A DNA stretch of 64,000 nucleotides from Lacrimispora sphenoides JCM 1415 (GCF_900105615.1 NZ_LT630003.1:1922001-1986000); one strand, 5' to 3'. Shown: positions 36,248 through 46,085, counted from the first letter of the stretch. Program-made: numbers and translations. The notes: a model not told the origin generated them from the sequence alone.

Positions 36248-38668
36248 TTATGCCCGAAGTTCAATTCCTAAACCCTGTAATCCGTTAAGGATCTTTTTCA
36301 TTACAGCAAGAACCTCCTGCTCTTCTAAGGTGTGATCACCTGCACGGAAGGTGATGGAATAAGCGACGGACTTATATCCTGCTAAAATCTGGGTTCCTTC
36401 ATAAATATCGAAAAGTTCATAGCTTTCCAGTATCTTTCCTCCCCGCTGTTCGATGATCTCTTCAATCTGTCCGACCAGAATTTCCTTTGGTACCACCATG
36501 CTGATATCTCTGGTAACAGCAGGATATTTTGCAATTCCGGTGTATTTCCGGTCAAAACTTGTAAACGGAATCATGGATGGCATATCGATCACAGCCACAT
36601 AGGCCCGGTCCCCAATCTTATAGTTGTCAGCCACCTCCGGATGGACTTCTCCCAGATATCCGATGGTTACCCCATCATAAATGATATCTGCCTGTCTTCC
36701 TGGATGAAGGAATGTTTTTCCGCTCTTTGGATCATAATGAGGCCGTTTGTGCATTCCGGTTTTATCGAAGAATTCTTCAATCACGCCCTTCATATCAAAG
36801 AAATCGCCGTCACCGTAAAATCCCAGGGTAAACTGCATTCTTTCATCGGGAAGCTCGGTCAATGGAAGCGCCTTTGGAAGATAAATATTGGCCAGCTCGT
36901 AAAGGCGGACATTCTTATTGCGACGGTTGTAGTTGGTGGATAAGGAGTTTAACATTCCATGAAGTGGGGAGGTTCTCATAACGCTGAAGTCCTCTCCCAA
37001 TGGATTTAATATATTCACTGTCACACGGAGCGGACTGTCCTCCGGGATCAGCAGACGGTCAAATACCTTGGGGCTTTCAAAGGAATAGGTCATTCCCTGG
37101 GAAAATCCAGAGAATTCCGCCACTTCTCTTGCCACCTCTTCTATTCTTAATTTGTATGACAGCTTGCCGGTCGTTGCCTCACCTGTGGGCAGGGATACGG
37201 GGATCTTATCATATCCAAAGAATCTGGCAACTTCTTCCGCCAGATCCGCCATACAGTCCAAGTCCTGGCGGAAGGTGGGAATAAGGATTTCATTTGCTGT
37301 CTCATTGTATTCCAAATCCAGCTTTTTAAAGTATCCAAGCATTGTCTCCGCTTCGATCTCAGTACCCAGAAGCCGGTTCATCTTTTCTGGCTCAAAAGGA
37401 AGTCTTTTCCCCTCCCGTTTCTCAGGATATATGTCAATCATGCCGCCTACGACTTCTCCTGCACCCAGCTCCTCAATCAGCTGGCACGCGCGGTTAATCG
37501 CTTCCTCAGCGTTGTTAGGATCAAGACCCTTTTCAAATTTACCGGAAGCATCGGTCCTTAATCCGACTTTTTTAGAAGAAAGGCGGATATTGGTTCCATC
37601 AAAGCAGGCACTTTCAAACACCATGGTCTTCACCTCATCGGTGATTTTGGAGTTTTCTCCGCCCATGATACCGGCGATTCCTACTGCCTTTTCTCCGTCG
37701 TTGATCATGAGAACGGTGCTGTCCAGCTTTCTTTCCTGTTCGTCAAGAGTCTGGAAGGTATCGCCTTCTCCCGCGCATTTTACAACGATTTCATGATTTG
37801 AAAGCAGGTCATAGTCAAAGGCATGCATTGGCTGACCATACTCTTCCATTACATAATTGGTAATATCCACGATATTATTAATAGGACGGATTCCGCATGC
37901 TGCAAGGCGTCTCTGCATCCAGGCCGGGGAAGGAGCAAGCTTGATATTTTTCACCATTCTTGCACAATAACGGGGACAAAGTCGGCTATCCTCTACGGAA
38001 ATCTTTAAATAGTCATGGATATCCTCACTGTTTCCTGTTGCTGTTACCACCGGAGGTACAAAGGGCTTACGGAAGGTAGCAGCCGCTTCTCTTGCAATTC
38101 CTATTACACTGTAGCAGTCCACACGGTTTGAGGTGATTTCGTATTCAAATACGGAATCACGAAGGCCCAGCACTTCTATAGCATCAGCACCTATTTCCGT
38201 ATCCTCAGGAAGAATGTAAATCCCGCTTTCCGGTGCATCCGGATACATTTCATTGGAAGAGCCCAGCTCTTCAATGGAGCACATCATGCCGCAGGATTCA
38301 ATTCCTCTCAGTTTCCCCTTCTTGATCCGGATTCCTTCTTCCGGAAGGGCGCCGCCGTCATGGCCTCCTGCCACCTTGCCTCCGTCTAATACCACAGGAA
38401 TTTTATCTCCGGTCTTTACATTGGATGCACCTGTAACGATCTGTACGGTTTCCGCTCCAACATTAACCTGGCAGATGATCAGTTTATCCGCATCCGGATG
38501 ACGTTCAATGGATAATATCTGTCCAACTACTATTTTCTCTAAGTTTTTATCCAGGCAAACATAGCCCTCAACCTTTGATCCGGTAAGCGTCATAGCATCT
38601 GTATATTCCTGTGCCGTCACGTTTAAATCCGGAACGTATGCTTTAATCCATGATAATGGTGTATTCAT
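36248..38668 (-). CDS. pheT: Phenylalanyl-tRNA synthetase beta subunit
   Basis: An 806-residue beta chain. In order: N-terminal tRNA-binding EMAP-like domain (VGQILSIERHPDADKLIICQ near residue 46), B3/4 editing domain (CGIRPINNIVDITNYVMEEY), B5 domain, a degenerate catalytic-like domain, and the C-terminal ferredoxin-like anticodon-binding domain (PAVTRDISMVV). It follows pheS by 18 bp and forms the alpha2-beta2 enzyme with it. SD AAGGGAG precedes the ATG. Confidence 0.97.
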   Translation of the reverse strand: MNTPLSWIKAYVPDLNVTAQEYTDAMTLTGSKVEGYVCLDKNLEKIVVGQILSIERHPDADKLIICQVNVGAETVQIVTGASNVKTGDKIPVVLDGGKVAGGHDGGALPEEGIRIKKGKLRGIESCGMMCSIEELGSSNEMYPDAPESGIYILPEDTEIGADAIEVLGLRDSVFEYEITSNRVDCYSVIGIAREAAATFRKPFVPPVVTATGNSEDIHDYLKISVEDSRLCPRYCARMVKNIKLAPSPAWMQRRLAACGIRPINNIVDITNYVMEEYGQPMHAFDYDLLSNHEIVVKCAGEGDTFQTLDEQERKLDSTVLMINDGEKAVGIAGIMGGENSKITDEVKTMVFESACFDGTNIRLSSKKVGLRTDASGKFEKGLDPNNAEEAINRACQLIEELGAGEVVGGMIDIYPEKREGKRLPFEPEKMNRLLGTEIEAETMLGYFKKLDLEYNETANEILIPTFRQDLDCMADLAEEVARFFGYDKIPVSLPTGEATTGKLSYKLRIEEVAREVAEFSGFSQGMTYSFESPKVFDRLLIPEDSPLRVTVNILNPLGEDFSVMRTSPLHGMLNSLSTNYNRRNKNVRLYELANIYLPKALPLTELPDERMQFTLGFYGDGDFFDMKGVIEEFFDKTGMHKRPHYDPKSGKTFLHPGRQADIIYDGVTIGYLGEVHPEVADNYKIGDRAYVAVIDMPSMIPFTSFDRKYTGIAKYPAVTRDISMVVPKEILVGQIEEIIEQRGGKILESYELFDIYEGTQILAGYKSVAYSITFRAGDHTLEEQEVLAVMKKILNGLQGLGIELRA

Positions 38669-38686
38669 TGATCTATCTCCCTTTCC

Positions 38687-39706
38687 TTAAAACTGTTTTA
38701 AGAATCTGATGTCGTTCTCATATAATAATCTCATGTCATCGATTTCATATTTTAACAGGGCAATCCGCTCCAATCCAACTCCGAATGCAAAGCCGGAATA
38801 TTCATTGGGATCGATTCCGCTCATTGTAAGCACATTTGGATGAACCATGCCGCAGCCAAGAATCTCAATCCAGCCGGAACCTTTACAGAAACGGCAGCCT
38901 TTTCCGCCGCATTTGAAACAGGTAACATCCATCTCCGCGCTTGGTTCTGTAAACGGGAAATGGTGCGGACGGAATTTTACTTTTGTCTCCAGACCAAAAA
39001 GCTCTCTTGCAAACTCTGCAAGGGTTCCCTTTAAATCCGCAAATGTGATATTTTTATCAATCACTAGTCCTTCAATCTGGTGGAAGGAAGGGGAATGGGT
39101 TGCATCCACCTCATCAGACCGGAATACACGGCCGGGAGCCAGCATGCGGATCGGCAGCTTGCCCTTTTCCATGGTCCTGACCTGAACCGGTGATGTCTGG
39201 CTTCTTAATACGATGTTGTCACTGATATAAAAGGTATCCTGCTCGTCTCTTGCCGGATGATTCTTAGGTATATTCAGTTTTTCAAAGTTATAGGAATCGT
39301 ATTCCACTTCCGGTCCTTCAATGACCTCATATCCCATACCAACGAAGATTCTCTCAACCTCTTCCAGAGCAATGGTATTTGGATGGGTGTGGCCTACCTT
39401 ATTCCGTCTGCCGGGAAGGGTTACATCAATTACTTCCTTTTTCAGCTGTTCTTCTCTGGCTCTTTTTTGCAGGGCGGATATGGCATCCTCTAATTTCCCC
39501 TCGATCACGGCCCGGGCGTCATTTACCATCTGCCCCACCTTTGGCCTGTCTTCCGGAGCAACATCCTTCATACTCTTTAATACACTGGTCAGCTCACCCT
39601 TTTTTCCAAGATAAGCAACTTTAATATCGTTTAATTTTTCCAGCGCATCGGAAGCTTCAATCTGCTTTAACGCTTCCTGTTTGATTTTTTCCAATTGGTC
39701 CATCAT
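38687..39706 (-). CDS. pheS: Phenylalanyl-tRNA synthetase alpha subunit
   Basis: Catalytic class II subunit of 339 residues. An N-terminal coiled coil (residues 1-85) is followed by the core with motif 2 (MLAPGRVFRSDEVDATHSP, then FHQIEG) and motif 3 (FGVGLERIALLKY). The ATG at 39706 has AAGGAG upstream; the frame continues to 39784 but only through the T-box terminator region. Expression is controlled by the Phe T-box at 39766-40022. Confidence 0.97.
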   Translation of the reverse strand: MMDQLEKIKQEALKQIEASDALEKLNDIKVAYLGKKGELTSVLKSMKDVAPEDRPKVGQMVNDARAVIEGKLEDAISALQKRAREEQLKKEVIDVTLPGRRNKVGHTHPNTIALEEVERIFVGMGYEVIEGPEVEYDSYNFEKLNIPKNHPARDEQDTFYISDNIVLRSQTSPVQVRTMEKGKLPIRMLAPGRVFRSDEVDATHSPSFHQIEGLVIDKNITFADLKGTLAEFARELFGLETKVKFRPHHFPFTEPSAEMDVTCFKCGGKGCRFCKGSGWIEILGCGMVHPNVLTMSGIDPNEYSGFAFGVGLERIALLKYEIDDMRLLYENDIRFLKQF

Positions 39707-39765
39707 CGTGCTCTCCTTCTTTTCATGATCATATTTTACTTTTGCTGCTTTAACATCGAAATAAC

Positions 39766-40022
39766 TAAAAAAGCTCCGCCCCAAAAAGGGACGAAGCTAT
39801 ATTCGCGGTACCACCCTGATTCCTGCGTATGACACAGGCACTCGGTATACGTAACGTGTATTGACGTCATGACTTACCCGCCAGAACGGCAGCCAAAGCC
39901 GCCACTGGTTTCAATCATGCTGCTTCGGTGGGAAATTCAATCTCTTAGCTGAACTTAAAAGGGCTTACAGCCGATGGCCCCTTCTCTCTGGAAGAAAATA
40001 AGGATTTACTTACACCTTCATT
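39766..40022 (-). promoter_or_regulatory. T-box leader sensing uncharged tRNA-Phe
   Basis: On the minus strand the conserved T-box sequence AGGGTGGTACCGCG occurs near 39804-39817, followed by a terminator (GGACGAAGCT-type arm pairing with AGCTCCGCCCC, then TTTTTT, 39766-39797). Stem I includes an AGAGA motif and a specifier TTC (39953-39951) in the context AAGTTCA, matching phenylalanine. Binding of uncharged tRNA-Phe should favour antitermination and raise pheST expression. Confidence 0.93.
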
Positions 40023-40056
40023 GCATTTGATGTTTTTAATTGTAACGTTACGTACC

Positions 40057-40085
40057 ATTGTAATAACGGATGTTCAAAATGTCAA
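40057..40085 (-). promoter_or_regulatory. Promoter of the pheST operon
   Basis: Minus-strand consensus TTGACA (40085-40080) and TACAAT (40062-40057) with 17-bp spacing, about 35 bp before stem I of the T-box. Confidence 0.85.
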
Positions 40086-40148
40086 GGATTATTTTCATAT
40101 GGATTATATCAGAAGGAAATACGTCGGGTCTCTGCCCGTTTTCCTTTC

Positions 40149-40388
40149 TTAAATCGCATCCTTATAAGCTTCTTCTAAAATTCTTTTAAATTCAAGGAGT
40201 ATTTCATAGGTTTCAGCCCGTTTTTCCAGATGCTCTATAAAAATATCAATATACTCCTTATCTTCGGCTCTTTTTGTTTTCTCAATCTGAACTTTTTCTT
40301 TTTCTTTATTATAAAAATGGGCCAACGCAACTAAAAGCACACTCTCTGTTAACAGTGCACCCAACAACATAATATCTAAAAAACTCAT
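40149..40388 (-). CDS. Small membrane protein with coiled coil, unknown
   Basis: A 79-residue protein that I do not recognise. One N-terminal hydrophobic helix (MLLGALLTESVLLVALAHF, residues 7-25) is followed by a charged, heptad-like helix (KEKEKVQIEKTKRAEDKEY and onward) to the end, suggesting a membrane-anchored coiled coil facing the cytoplasm. The ATG has AGGGGG upstream, which supports it as a real gene. It stands upstream of the pheST promoter on the same strand; no functional link is apparent. Confidence 0.6.
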   Translation of the reverse strand: MSFLDIMLLGALLTESVLLVALAHFYNKEKEKVQIEKTKRAEDKEYIDIFIEHLEKRAETYEILLEFKRILEEAYKDAI

Positions 40389-40658
40389 TTTTTCCCCCTG
40401 TTCTTTTAAACCATAAAATCGGCCAAGACTTTTATACTGTCTTTTACAGAATCAATATCTTAAACCGCCTGTAATGTGATTATAATAATCATCCATCCCC
40501 CCTCCCCTTATCCGTAAACTGCAAAGGAATTCTTACGGGGCTGAAACAGACTCTCCTGGTTTCCATAATGATTTCAAACATAATCCTACCGCCTTTTATA
40601 TAGTTATTATTACTAATGTTGAACTTTATAAAGTATATCATAACAGAGAAAAAAAGAA
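40389..40658. other. AT-rich gap with a possible small leader ORF
   Basis: I see no convincing gene. On the minus strand a 30-codon ORF (40581-40489, starting MFEIIMETRR) has GGCGG upstream of its ATG and a TATACT about 60 bp before it, so a short leader peptide transcribed toward the small membrane protein gene is possible. There is no conservation evidence. Confidence 0.25.
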
Positions 40659-40697
40659 CAGCGTCAGAAATCATATCCAAATATCTTTCTGACGCTG
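40659..40697 (-). terminator. Terminator of the ABC exporter operon
   Basis: CAGCGTCAGAAA pairs perfectly with TTTCTGACGCTG. A TTCTTTTTTTC run follows on the minus strand, and TTTTTT on the plus strand. Confidence 0.85.
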
Positions 40698-40718
40698 TTT
40701 TTTATTATCTTTTGGAAA

Positions 40719-42464
40719 CTACACAGCAAACTGGCTGTTATAAAGCTGTGCGTAAAATCCATTTTGGGAAAGCAGGCTTTCATGAGTTCCCTGCTCAATG
40801 ATATGGCCATCCCTCATTACCAGTATCACATCCGCTTCTTTAATTGTAGAAAGACGGTGAGCGACGATAAAACTGGTACGCCCTTCCATCATCTTTCCAA
40901 ATGCCTTCTGTATTTTTATCTCGGTTCTGGTATCAATGGATGAAGTGGCTTCATCAAGAATCAGCATGGGAGGAAGGCACAGCATAACTCTGGCAATGCA
41001 TAAAAGCTGCTTCTGGCCTTGGGATAAATTTCCGCCGTCTTCCGAGATAATGGTATCATATCCTTCCGGCATACGCCTGATAAAACTGTGGGCATGAGCC
41101 TCCTTTGCCGCCAGAATGATCTCTTCCTCATCCGCATCCGGCTTTCCATATGCAATATTTTCACGAATGGTCCCTGACTTAAGCCATGTCTCCTGCAGCA
41201 CCATACCGTAACTGGTTCTTAAGCTTTGTCTGGTCATATGGCGTATATCTGTCCCATCTACCCGGATGGAACCGGAATCCACATCATAAAAACGCATGAG
41301 AAGATTGATCACCGTGCTTTTTCCGCAGCCCGTAGGGCCTACGATAGCTACTCTCTGGCCCTTACGTACGTTTAAATTCATATCCTCAATCAAGGCGACC
41401 TCAGGATTATAGGAAAAGTACACATGTTCCAGAGAAATCTCTCCCTTTGCGTTGCCAAGAACTGCAGCGTCCGGCTCCTCCGGGACCTGAGGCTCCTCGT
41501 CAATCAGTTCAAACACTCGTGCAGCAGAGGCCAGGGCATTTTGAAGCTCAGTAACCACTCCTGATATTTCATTAAATGGTTTTGTATATTGATTGGCATA
41601 GCTTAAAAAACTGGAAAGCTGTCCTACGGTTAAAAGTCCTTTTACAGCCGCAAAGGCTCCGGCGATTCCAACGCTGGCATAAACCAGGCTGTTCACAAAG
41701 CGGGTGGCTGGATTTGTAATGGAAGAAAAAAATGTGGCTTTCAGGCTCCAGACACGCAAATTTTCATTAATATCTTCAAATTTTTCCTGTGCATCGGCTT
41801 CGTGGACAAAGGCCTGCACCACCTTCTGATTTCCCAGCATCTCTTCTACAAGAGAAGTCAGCTCCCCTCTTGTCTGAGACTGCATCTTGAACATGCGGAA
41901 GGTCTTTCTTGCAATAAAGCTGGCGACAAACAGGGAAACAGGTGTTACCAGAACCACCACAACCGTTATGGCCGGATTCATGGAAAACATGAAAACCAAG
42001 GTTCCTAAAATGGTAAGGACTCCGGTAAACAGCTGGGTAAAGCCCATTAACAGACCGTCGGAAAACTGGTCGATATCCGTGATAATCCTGTTTATAATAT
42101 CTCCGTGAGAATGGGAGTCAATATATTTTAAAGGAAGGATCTCCAGCTTATTAAATGCCTGGGTTCTGATATCCTTTACCACCCGGTAAGTAACCAGATT
42201 GTTAATATGGCTCATAAGCCACTGGGCTGCCGCTGTTATTGCAATGATGACTCCGATTTGTTTTAAAATCGTCCACATGCCGGCAAAATCAACAGCCCCT
42301 GCCCCCACAATGCAGTCAATGGCCCGGCCTGTGAGGATGGGAACGTATAAAGTCAGCAAAACTGTGACAAAGGCACAGGCCAGGGAAGCAGCAACTCCCC
42401 ATTTATAACGGCCAATGCATTGAAAGATCCGGCTGACAGTGGATCTGTATTTTTTTACGTCCAT
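40719..42464 (-). CDS. ABC exporter half-transporter, canonical Walker B (second subunit)
   Basis: A 581-residue fusion of six membrane helices (residues 20-310) and a nucleotide-binding domain. Walker A GPTGCGKST, Walker B MLILDEATSSID with the catalytic Glu, and the H-loop IVAHRLS are intact. Its signature motif is LSQGQ rather than LSGGQ. With the partner gene at 42466 this is the pattern of heterodimeric type IV exporters of the TM287/288, LmrCD or BmrCD kind, with one degenerate ATP site. It starts 1 bp after its partner's stop codon, with GAGGAGG upstream. Multidrug or lipid export is likely; the substrate is unknown. Confidence 0.93.
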   Translation of the reverse strand: MDVKKYRSTVSRIFQCIGRYKWGVAASLACAFVTVLLTLYVPILTGRAIDCIVGAGAVDFAGMWTILKQIGVIIAITAAAQWLMSHINNLVTYRVVKDIRTQAFNKLEILPLKYIDSHSHGDIINRIITDIDQFSDGLLMGFTQLFTGVLTILGTLVFMFSMNPAITVVVVLVTPVSLFVASFIARKTFRMFKMQSQTRGELTSLVEEMLGNQKVVQAFVHEADAQEKFEDINENLRVWSLKATFFSSITNPATRFVNSLVYASVGIAGAFAAVKGLLTVGQLSSFLSYANQYTKPFNEISGVVTELQNALASAARVFELIDEEPQVPEEPDAAVLGNAKGEISLEHVYFSYNPEVALIEDMNLNVRKGQRVAIVGPTGCGKSTVINLLMRFYDVDSGSIRVDGTDIRHMTRQSLRTSYGMVLQETWLKSGTIRENIAYGKPDADEEEIILAAKEAHAHSFIRRMPEGYDTIISEDGGNLSQGQKQLLCIARVMLCLPPMLILDEATSSIDTRTEIKIQKAFGKMMEGRTSFIVAHRLSTIKEADVILVMRDGHIIEQGTHESLLSQNGFYAQLYNSQFAV

Positions 42465-42465
42465 G

Positions 42466-44196
42466 TTATTGCACCTCCTCTTTTGACAGCTGGGATAAGC
42501 ATATTTCCCGGTAAACCTGGCAGGAAGTTAACAGTTCCTCATGAGTTCCCCAGCCTGCCATCTGCCCGTCATCTAAGACCAGGATCCTGTCCGCATTTTT
42601 AATGCTGGAAGCTCTCTGGGATACCAGGAACACAGTCATATTCCCGGTACTTTCTTTAATTGCCTTTCTAAGCCTGGCATCAGTAGCAAAATCCAGGGCA
42701 GAAGCGCTGTCATCCATGATAAGTATCTGAGGATCTTTTACCAATGCCCTGGCAATGGCAAGCCTCTGCCGCTGCCCGCCGGAAAGGTTTTTTCCTCCAG
42801 CCTGGATCATAAGCTCCAGTCCTTCTCCTTTTTCCTCTACAAAATCCTTTGCCTGGGCAGTTGCAAGAGCCTCATAAATCTCCTGATCCGTTGCTTCCTT
42901 TTTCCCCCACTTCATATTTTCCCGAAGGGTTCCTTTAAAAAGCACTGCCTTTTGTGGGACAATTCCCACCAGCTCCCTCAGCTGGCCCAAAGGATATCGC
43001 CTTACGTCAACTCCTCCCACCTTTACGGATCCTTCTGTGACCTCATAAAACCGGGGTATTAAATTAACCAGGGTGGTCTTACCGGAGCCTGTTCCTCCGA
43101 TGATTCCAATGGTCTCCCCCTTCATGACCTGAAAGGATAAACCGCTTAATGCCGCATCCTTGGCACCTGCATAGGCAAAAGTCATATGGTCAAATTCTAC
43201 TTTGGGAGCATCCTGTTTCTCTTCCACAGCCTTATGAGTAACTTCTGTAATGGCTGGTTTCTGTTCAAACACAGCGCTAATCCGGCCTGCACAGGCTAAG
43301 GACTTTGAAATCGTGATGATCAGATTTGCCAGCTTTACAAGCTCAACTAAAATCTGGGACATGTAATTTACTAATGCAATCACAGCTCCCTGAGTGATGA
43401 TGCCGCTCTGCACCTGTCTGGCACCGGTGTTTATCAAAACGATGACACCTAAGTTGATCAGCACATAGGTAAGGGGATTCATTAAGGCTGAAATTTTTCC
43501 TACGAAAACCTGAAAGCGTACTAAAAGGCCATTTTCCTCATCAAACCTGCGTATTTCATCATTTTGGCGGTCAAACGCACGGATGACACGGACTCCTTCC
43601 AGATTCTCCCTGACAGCCAAAAGCACCTGGTCCAATTGCTTCTGCACCTTTTTGTACAATGGGATGCTGATCAGCATAATGCCGAATACTACAATGGAAA
43701 GAACAGGGATAAGTACCACAAAAACAAGAGCTGCCCTGGCATTGATGGTAAATGCCATGATCATGGCGCCGCATACCACAAACGGGGAACGAAGGAACAG
43801 ACGAAGGAATAAATTCACTCCAGACTGTACCTGATTGGCATCGCTGGTAATACGGGTAATCAGAGTCGCAGTCCCAGTGGAGTCTATTTCCTGGTACGAG
43901 AGTTTGTTGATATGGGCAAACAAATCATTTCGGAGAGAAGTTCCGAATCCAGCCGCTGCTTTTGCCGCAAAATACTGGGCCGTAATAGAACAGACAAGGC
44001 CTATGACACCAAGCAGCACCAATAATCCGCCCATTTTAAGGATATAAGGCATATTCTGAGACTTGATCCCTACATCAATCACCTTTGCCACTACAAGAGG
44101 CACCAATAATTCAAAGCAGGCTTCCAGAAGCTTAAATAACGGCCCCATAATGCTTTCTGCCTTATAGTCCTTTAAATATTTCAGGAGCTTTTTCAT
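42466..44196 (-). CDS. ABC exporter half-transporter, degenerate Walker B (first subunit)
   Basis: A 576-residue half-transporter with six membrane helices followed by a nucleotide-binding domain. Walker A is GGTGSGKTT and the signature is LSGGQRQR. Walker B reads ILIMDDSASALD, with Asp in place of the catalytic Glu, and the switch histidine position reads LVSQRAS, lacking His. This protein therefore provides the degenerate ATP site of the pair. The start ATG has GCGGAGG upstream. It is divergent from a LysR gene across 114 bp that contain a 21-bp palindrome. Confidence 0.93.
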   Translation of the reverse strand: MKKLLKYLKDYKAESIMGPLFKLLEACFELLVPLVVAKVIDVGIKSQNMPYILKMGGLLVLLGVIGLVCSITAQYFAAKAAAGFGTSLRNDLFAHINKLSYQEIDSTGTATLITRITSDANQVQSGVNLFLRLFLRSPFVVCGAMIMAFTINARAALVFVVLIPVLSIVVFGIMLISIPLYKKVQKQLDQVLLAVRENLEGVRVIRAFDRQNDEIRRFDEENGLLVRFQVFVGKISALMNPLTYVLINLGVIVLINTGARQVQSGIITQGAVIALVNYMSQILVELVKLANLIITISKSLACAGRISAVFEQKPAITEVTHKAVEEKQDAPKVEFDHMTFAYAGAKDAALSGLSFQVMKGETIGIIGGTGSGKTTLVNLIPRFYEVTEGSVKVGGVDVRRYPLGQLRELVGIVPQKAVLFKGTLRENMKWGKKEATDQEIYEALATAQAKDFVEEKGEGLELMIQAGGKNLSGGQRQRLAIARALVKDPQILIMDDSASALDFATDARLRKAIKESTGNMTVFLVSQRASSIKNADRILVLDDGQMAGWGTHEELLTSCQVYREICLSQLSKEEVQ

Positions 44197-44253
44197 CCTA
44201 ATATTCCTCCGCTTTTAAAAATTAAATACATTTTTGGAATAATACCTTGTAAC

Positions 44254-44274
44254 ATTATACCATTTTGGTATAAT
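44254..44274. promoter_or_regulatory. Palindromic operator overlapping the LysR promoter
   Basis: ATTATACCA, three bases, TGGTATAAT: a perfect 9-bp inverted repeat. The right arm contains the likely -10 TATAAT (44269-44274) of the LysR gene, with TTGTAA 16 bp before it. A related half-site TTTTTGGAATAAT lies at 44231-44243. This suits LysR autoregulation and control of the divergent exporter. Confidence 0.6.
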
Positions 44275-44310
44275 AATACAATACATAAATATGAAATAGA
44301 GGATATCCCA

Positions 44311-45198
44311 ATGAATCCAATTAATTCAAAGCAGCTTTATTATTTTACCACAATTGCAGAAACCGGAGGCTTTACAGCCGCTGCAAAAAAACTGGGGTTA
44401 TCCCAGCCACCACTAAGTAAGCAGATCCTTTTGCTGGAAGAAGAGCTTGGAGTAAAGCTTTTTGAACGCGGCTCCAGGAAAACAGAACTGACGGAAGCAG
44501 GTGCTTTTCTCTATTCCCGGGCCAAAGACATCCTGTCCATGATGGACTCCATTGTGGAAGAACTCGATCATTTTCCGACTGCCTCCAAAGGAATTTTAAA
44601 GCTGGGAACCATCTCTTCTTCCGGCAATCTGCTTCACGACTTTTTAAAGATATACTGCTGCACCCATCCAAAGGTACGGTTTGAAGTCACAGAAGGAAAT
44701 ACCTATGAGCTTCTGGAAAAGATGAAAAACGGGATTGTGGAATGCGCGATTATCAGGACACCTTTTAATGCAGAGGGATTTGAATGCGTGTACGGGAAAG
44801 AGGAACCATTAATAGCGGTTGGAAACCCGTCCTTTTTTTCAGGCGTCCCCAAGAATAAAATCAGGCTGACAGACCTTTCCGGCAAGCCCTTGATCTATTA
44901 CCGCCGGTTTGATTCCATCATCTCCCTTGCCTTCCAAAACAGCGGTATCATGCCCAATGTTTTTTGCCGCAATGATGATGCCAGAACCTGTCTCCAATGG
45001 GCAGGCATCGGCCTGGGAATCGCACTGGTGCCTGAATCCATCAGCAAAATAGGGGAACACACGGACCTCGTATTCAGGGAGATCGACTCTGCGGATACTG
45101 TTACCAGAATGGCGGCCGTGTATAAAAAAAATGGCTATGTTTCAAACATAGCCAAAGAGTTTGTTTCCTATTTCGGAGAACTGATGTCCCTTTCCTAA
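44311..45198 (+). CDS. LysR family transcriptional regulator (exporter locus)
   Basis: A 295-residue LysR-type regulator with an N-terminal helix-turn-helix (TIAETGGFTAAAKKLGLSQP, then PLSKQILLLEEELG) and an effector domain from residue 90 (GILKLGTISS). It reads divergently from the ABC exporter and probably controls it and itself. SD AGAGGAT precedes the ATG. Its stop codon overlaps the end of the convergent radical SAM gene by 4 bp. Confidence 0.92.
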   Translation: MNPINSKQLYYFTTIAETGGFTAAAKKLGLSQPPLSKQILLLEEELGVKLFERGSRKTELTEAGAFLYSRAKDILSMMDSIVEELDHFPTASKGILKLGTISSSGNLLHDFLKIYCCTHPKVRFEVTEGNTYELLEKMKNGIVECAIIRTPFNAEGFECVYGKEEPLIAVGNPSFFSGVPKNKIRLTDLSGKPLIYYRRFDSIISLAFQNSGIMPNVFCRNDDARTCLQWAGIGLGIALVPESISKIGEHTDLVFREIDSADTVTRMAAVYKKNGYVSNIAKEFVSYFGELMSLS

Positions 45199-46085
45199 TC
45201 AAAAAGACTTAACTGGGTTATTTCGTAATTTTTTTTGTACCCATGAATGATATCTTTCATCCGGTATAATATCCCATACCGCTCACACTCCCGGGAAAAT
45301 ACCTGCCATAGCTTTCTGGCTCCCGGGCTTGTACATTGGTAGCTGTTGCCATACTGCCTGATATATTCCGACACCAAATCCTGTTGGGGGAACAGCTCTT
45401 TTAGGCGGTCAAAATACCATTCTCTTTGATTATTGCGCAAAGTCACGCCAAAAGCCGGATAAATGAAGCTGGCTCCGGCTTCATGGGCAGCTTTTACAAT
45501 CGAAAGGATATTTTCCTCGTTATCCTCCAGAAACGGAAGAACCGGCATCAATAAGATTCCCGTAAATATTCCGTTCTTCCTCAATGCCTCAACCAAAGCC
45601 AGACGCTCCGAGGGGCTGGATGCATGTGGTTCGATTTTTTTCGCCAGATTGTCATCTGTTGTGGTAACCGTCACCTTACACAGGACAGGGGAATGCTCCA
45701 TGATTCCTTTTAGAATATCTATATCCCGCTTAAGAAGAGCATTTTTCGTAGCCACTGCCGCCCCAAAGCCGTATGCATCAATAAGCTCAAGGGCATGCCG
45801 TGTTAATTCAAGCTCCTGTTCAAAAGGATTGTAGGGATCGCTCATGGCTCCTGTCCCAACAATGCCGGTTTTCACCTTACGCCTTAAATCATCCCGGATG
45901 ATCCTAAGGGCATCTTCCTTGACCCGCACCGAATCAAAATTATCAATCCGGTAACAATCTGAGCGGCTGTCACAATAAATGCAGCCATGACAGCATCCTT
46001 TGTAGATATTCATATTATAGTCAATACCAAACCACTGGGAGCCTTTTGTTCTGGTCACTATGGTCTTTGCAGGAATATACTCCAT
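45195..46085 (-). CDS. SPL-family radical SAM protein (Rv2578c-like)
   Basis: A 296-residue radical SAM protein. The CxxxCxxC cluster motif is in YKGCCHGCIYCDSRSDCY (near residue 30), followed by TGAMSDPYNPFE and TKNALLKRDID. This is the spore photoproduct lyase-like/DUF-type family usually annotated as SPL family radical SAM protein. It lacks the extra N-terminal part of genuine spore photoproduct lyase (about 340 residues), so DNA repair activity should not be assumed. Single gene, convergent with the LysR gene. Confidence 0.88.
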   Translation of the reverse strand: MEYIPAKTIVTRTKGSQWFGIDYNMNIYKGCCHGCIYCDSRSDCYRIDNFDSVRVKEDALRIIRDDLRRKVKTGIVGTGAMSDPYNPFEQELELTRHALELIDAYGFGAAVATKNALLKRDIDILKGIMEHSPVLCKVTVTTTDDNLAKKIEPHASSPSERLALVEALRKNGIFTGILLMPVLPFLEDNEENILSIVKAAHEAGASFIYPAFGVTLRNNQREWYFDRLKELFPQQDLVSEYIRQYGNSYQCTSPGARKLWQVFSRECERYGILYRMKDIIHGYKKNYEITQLSLFD

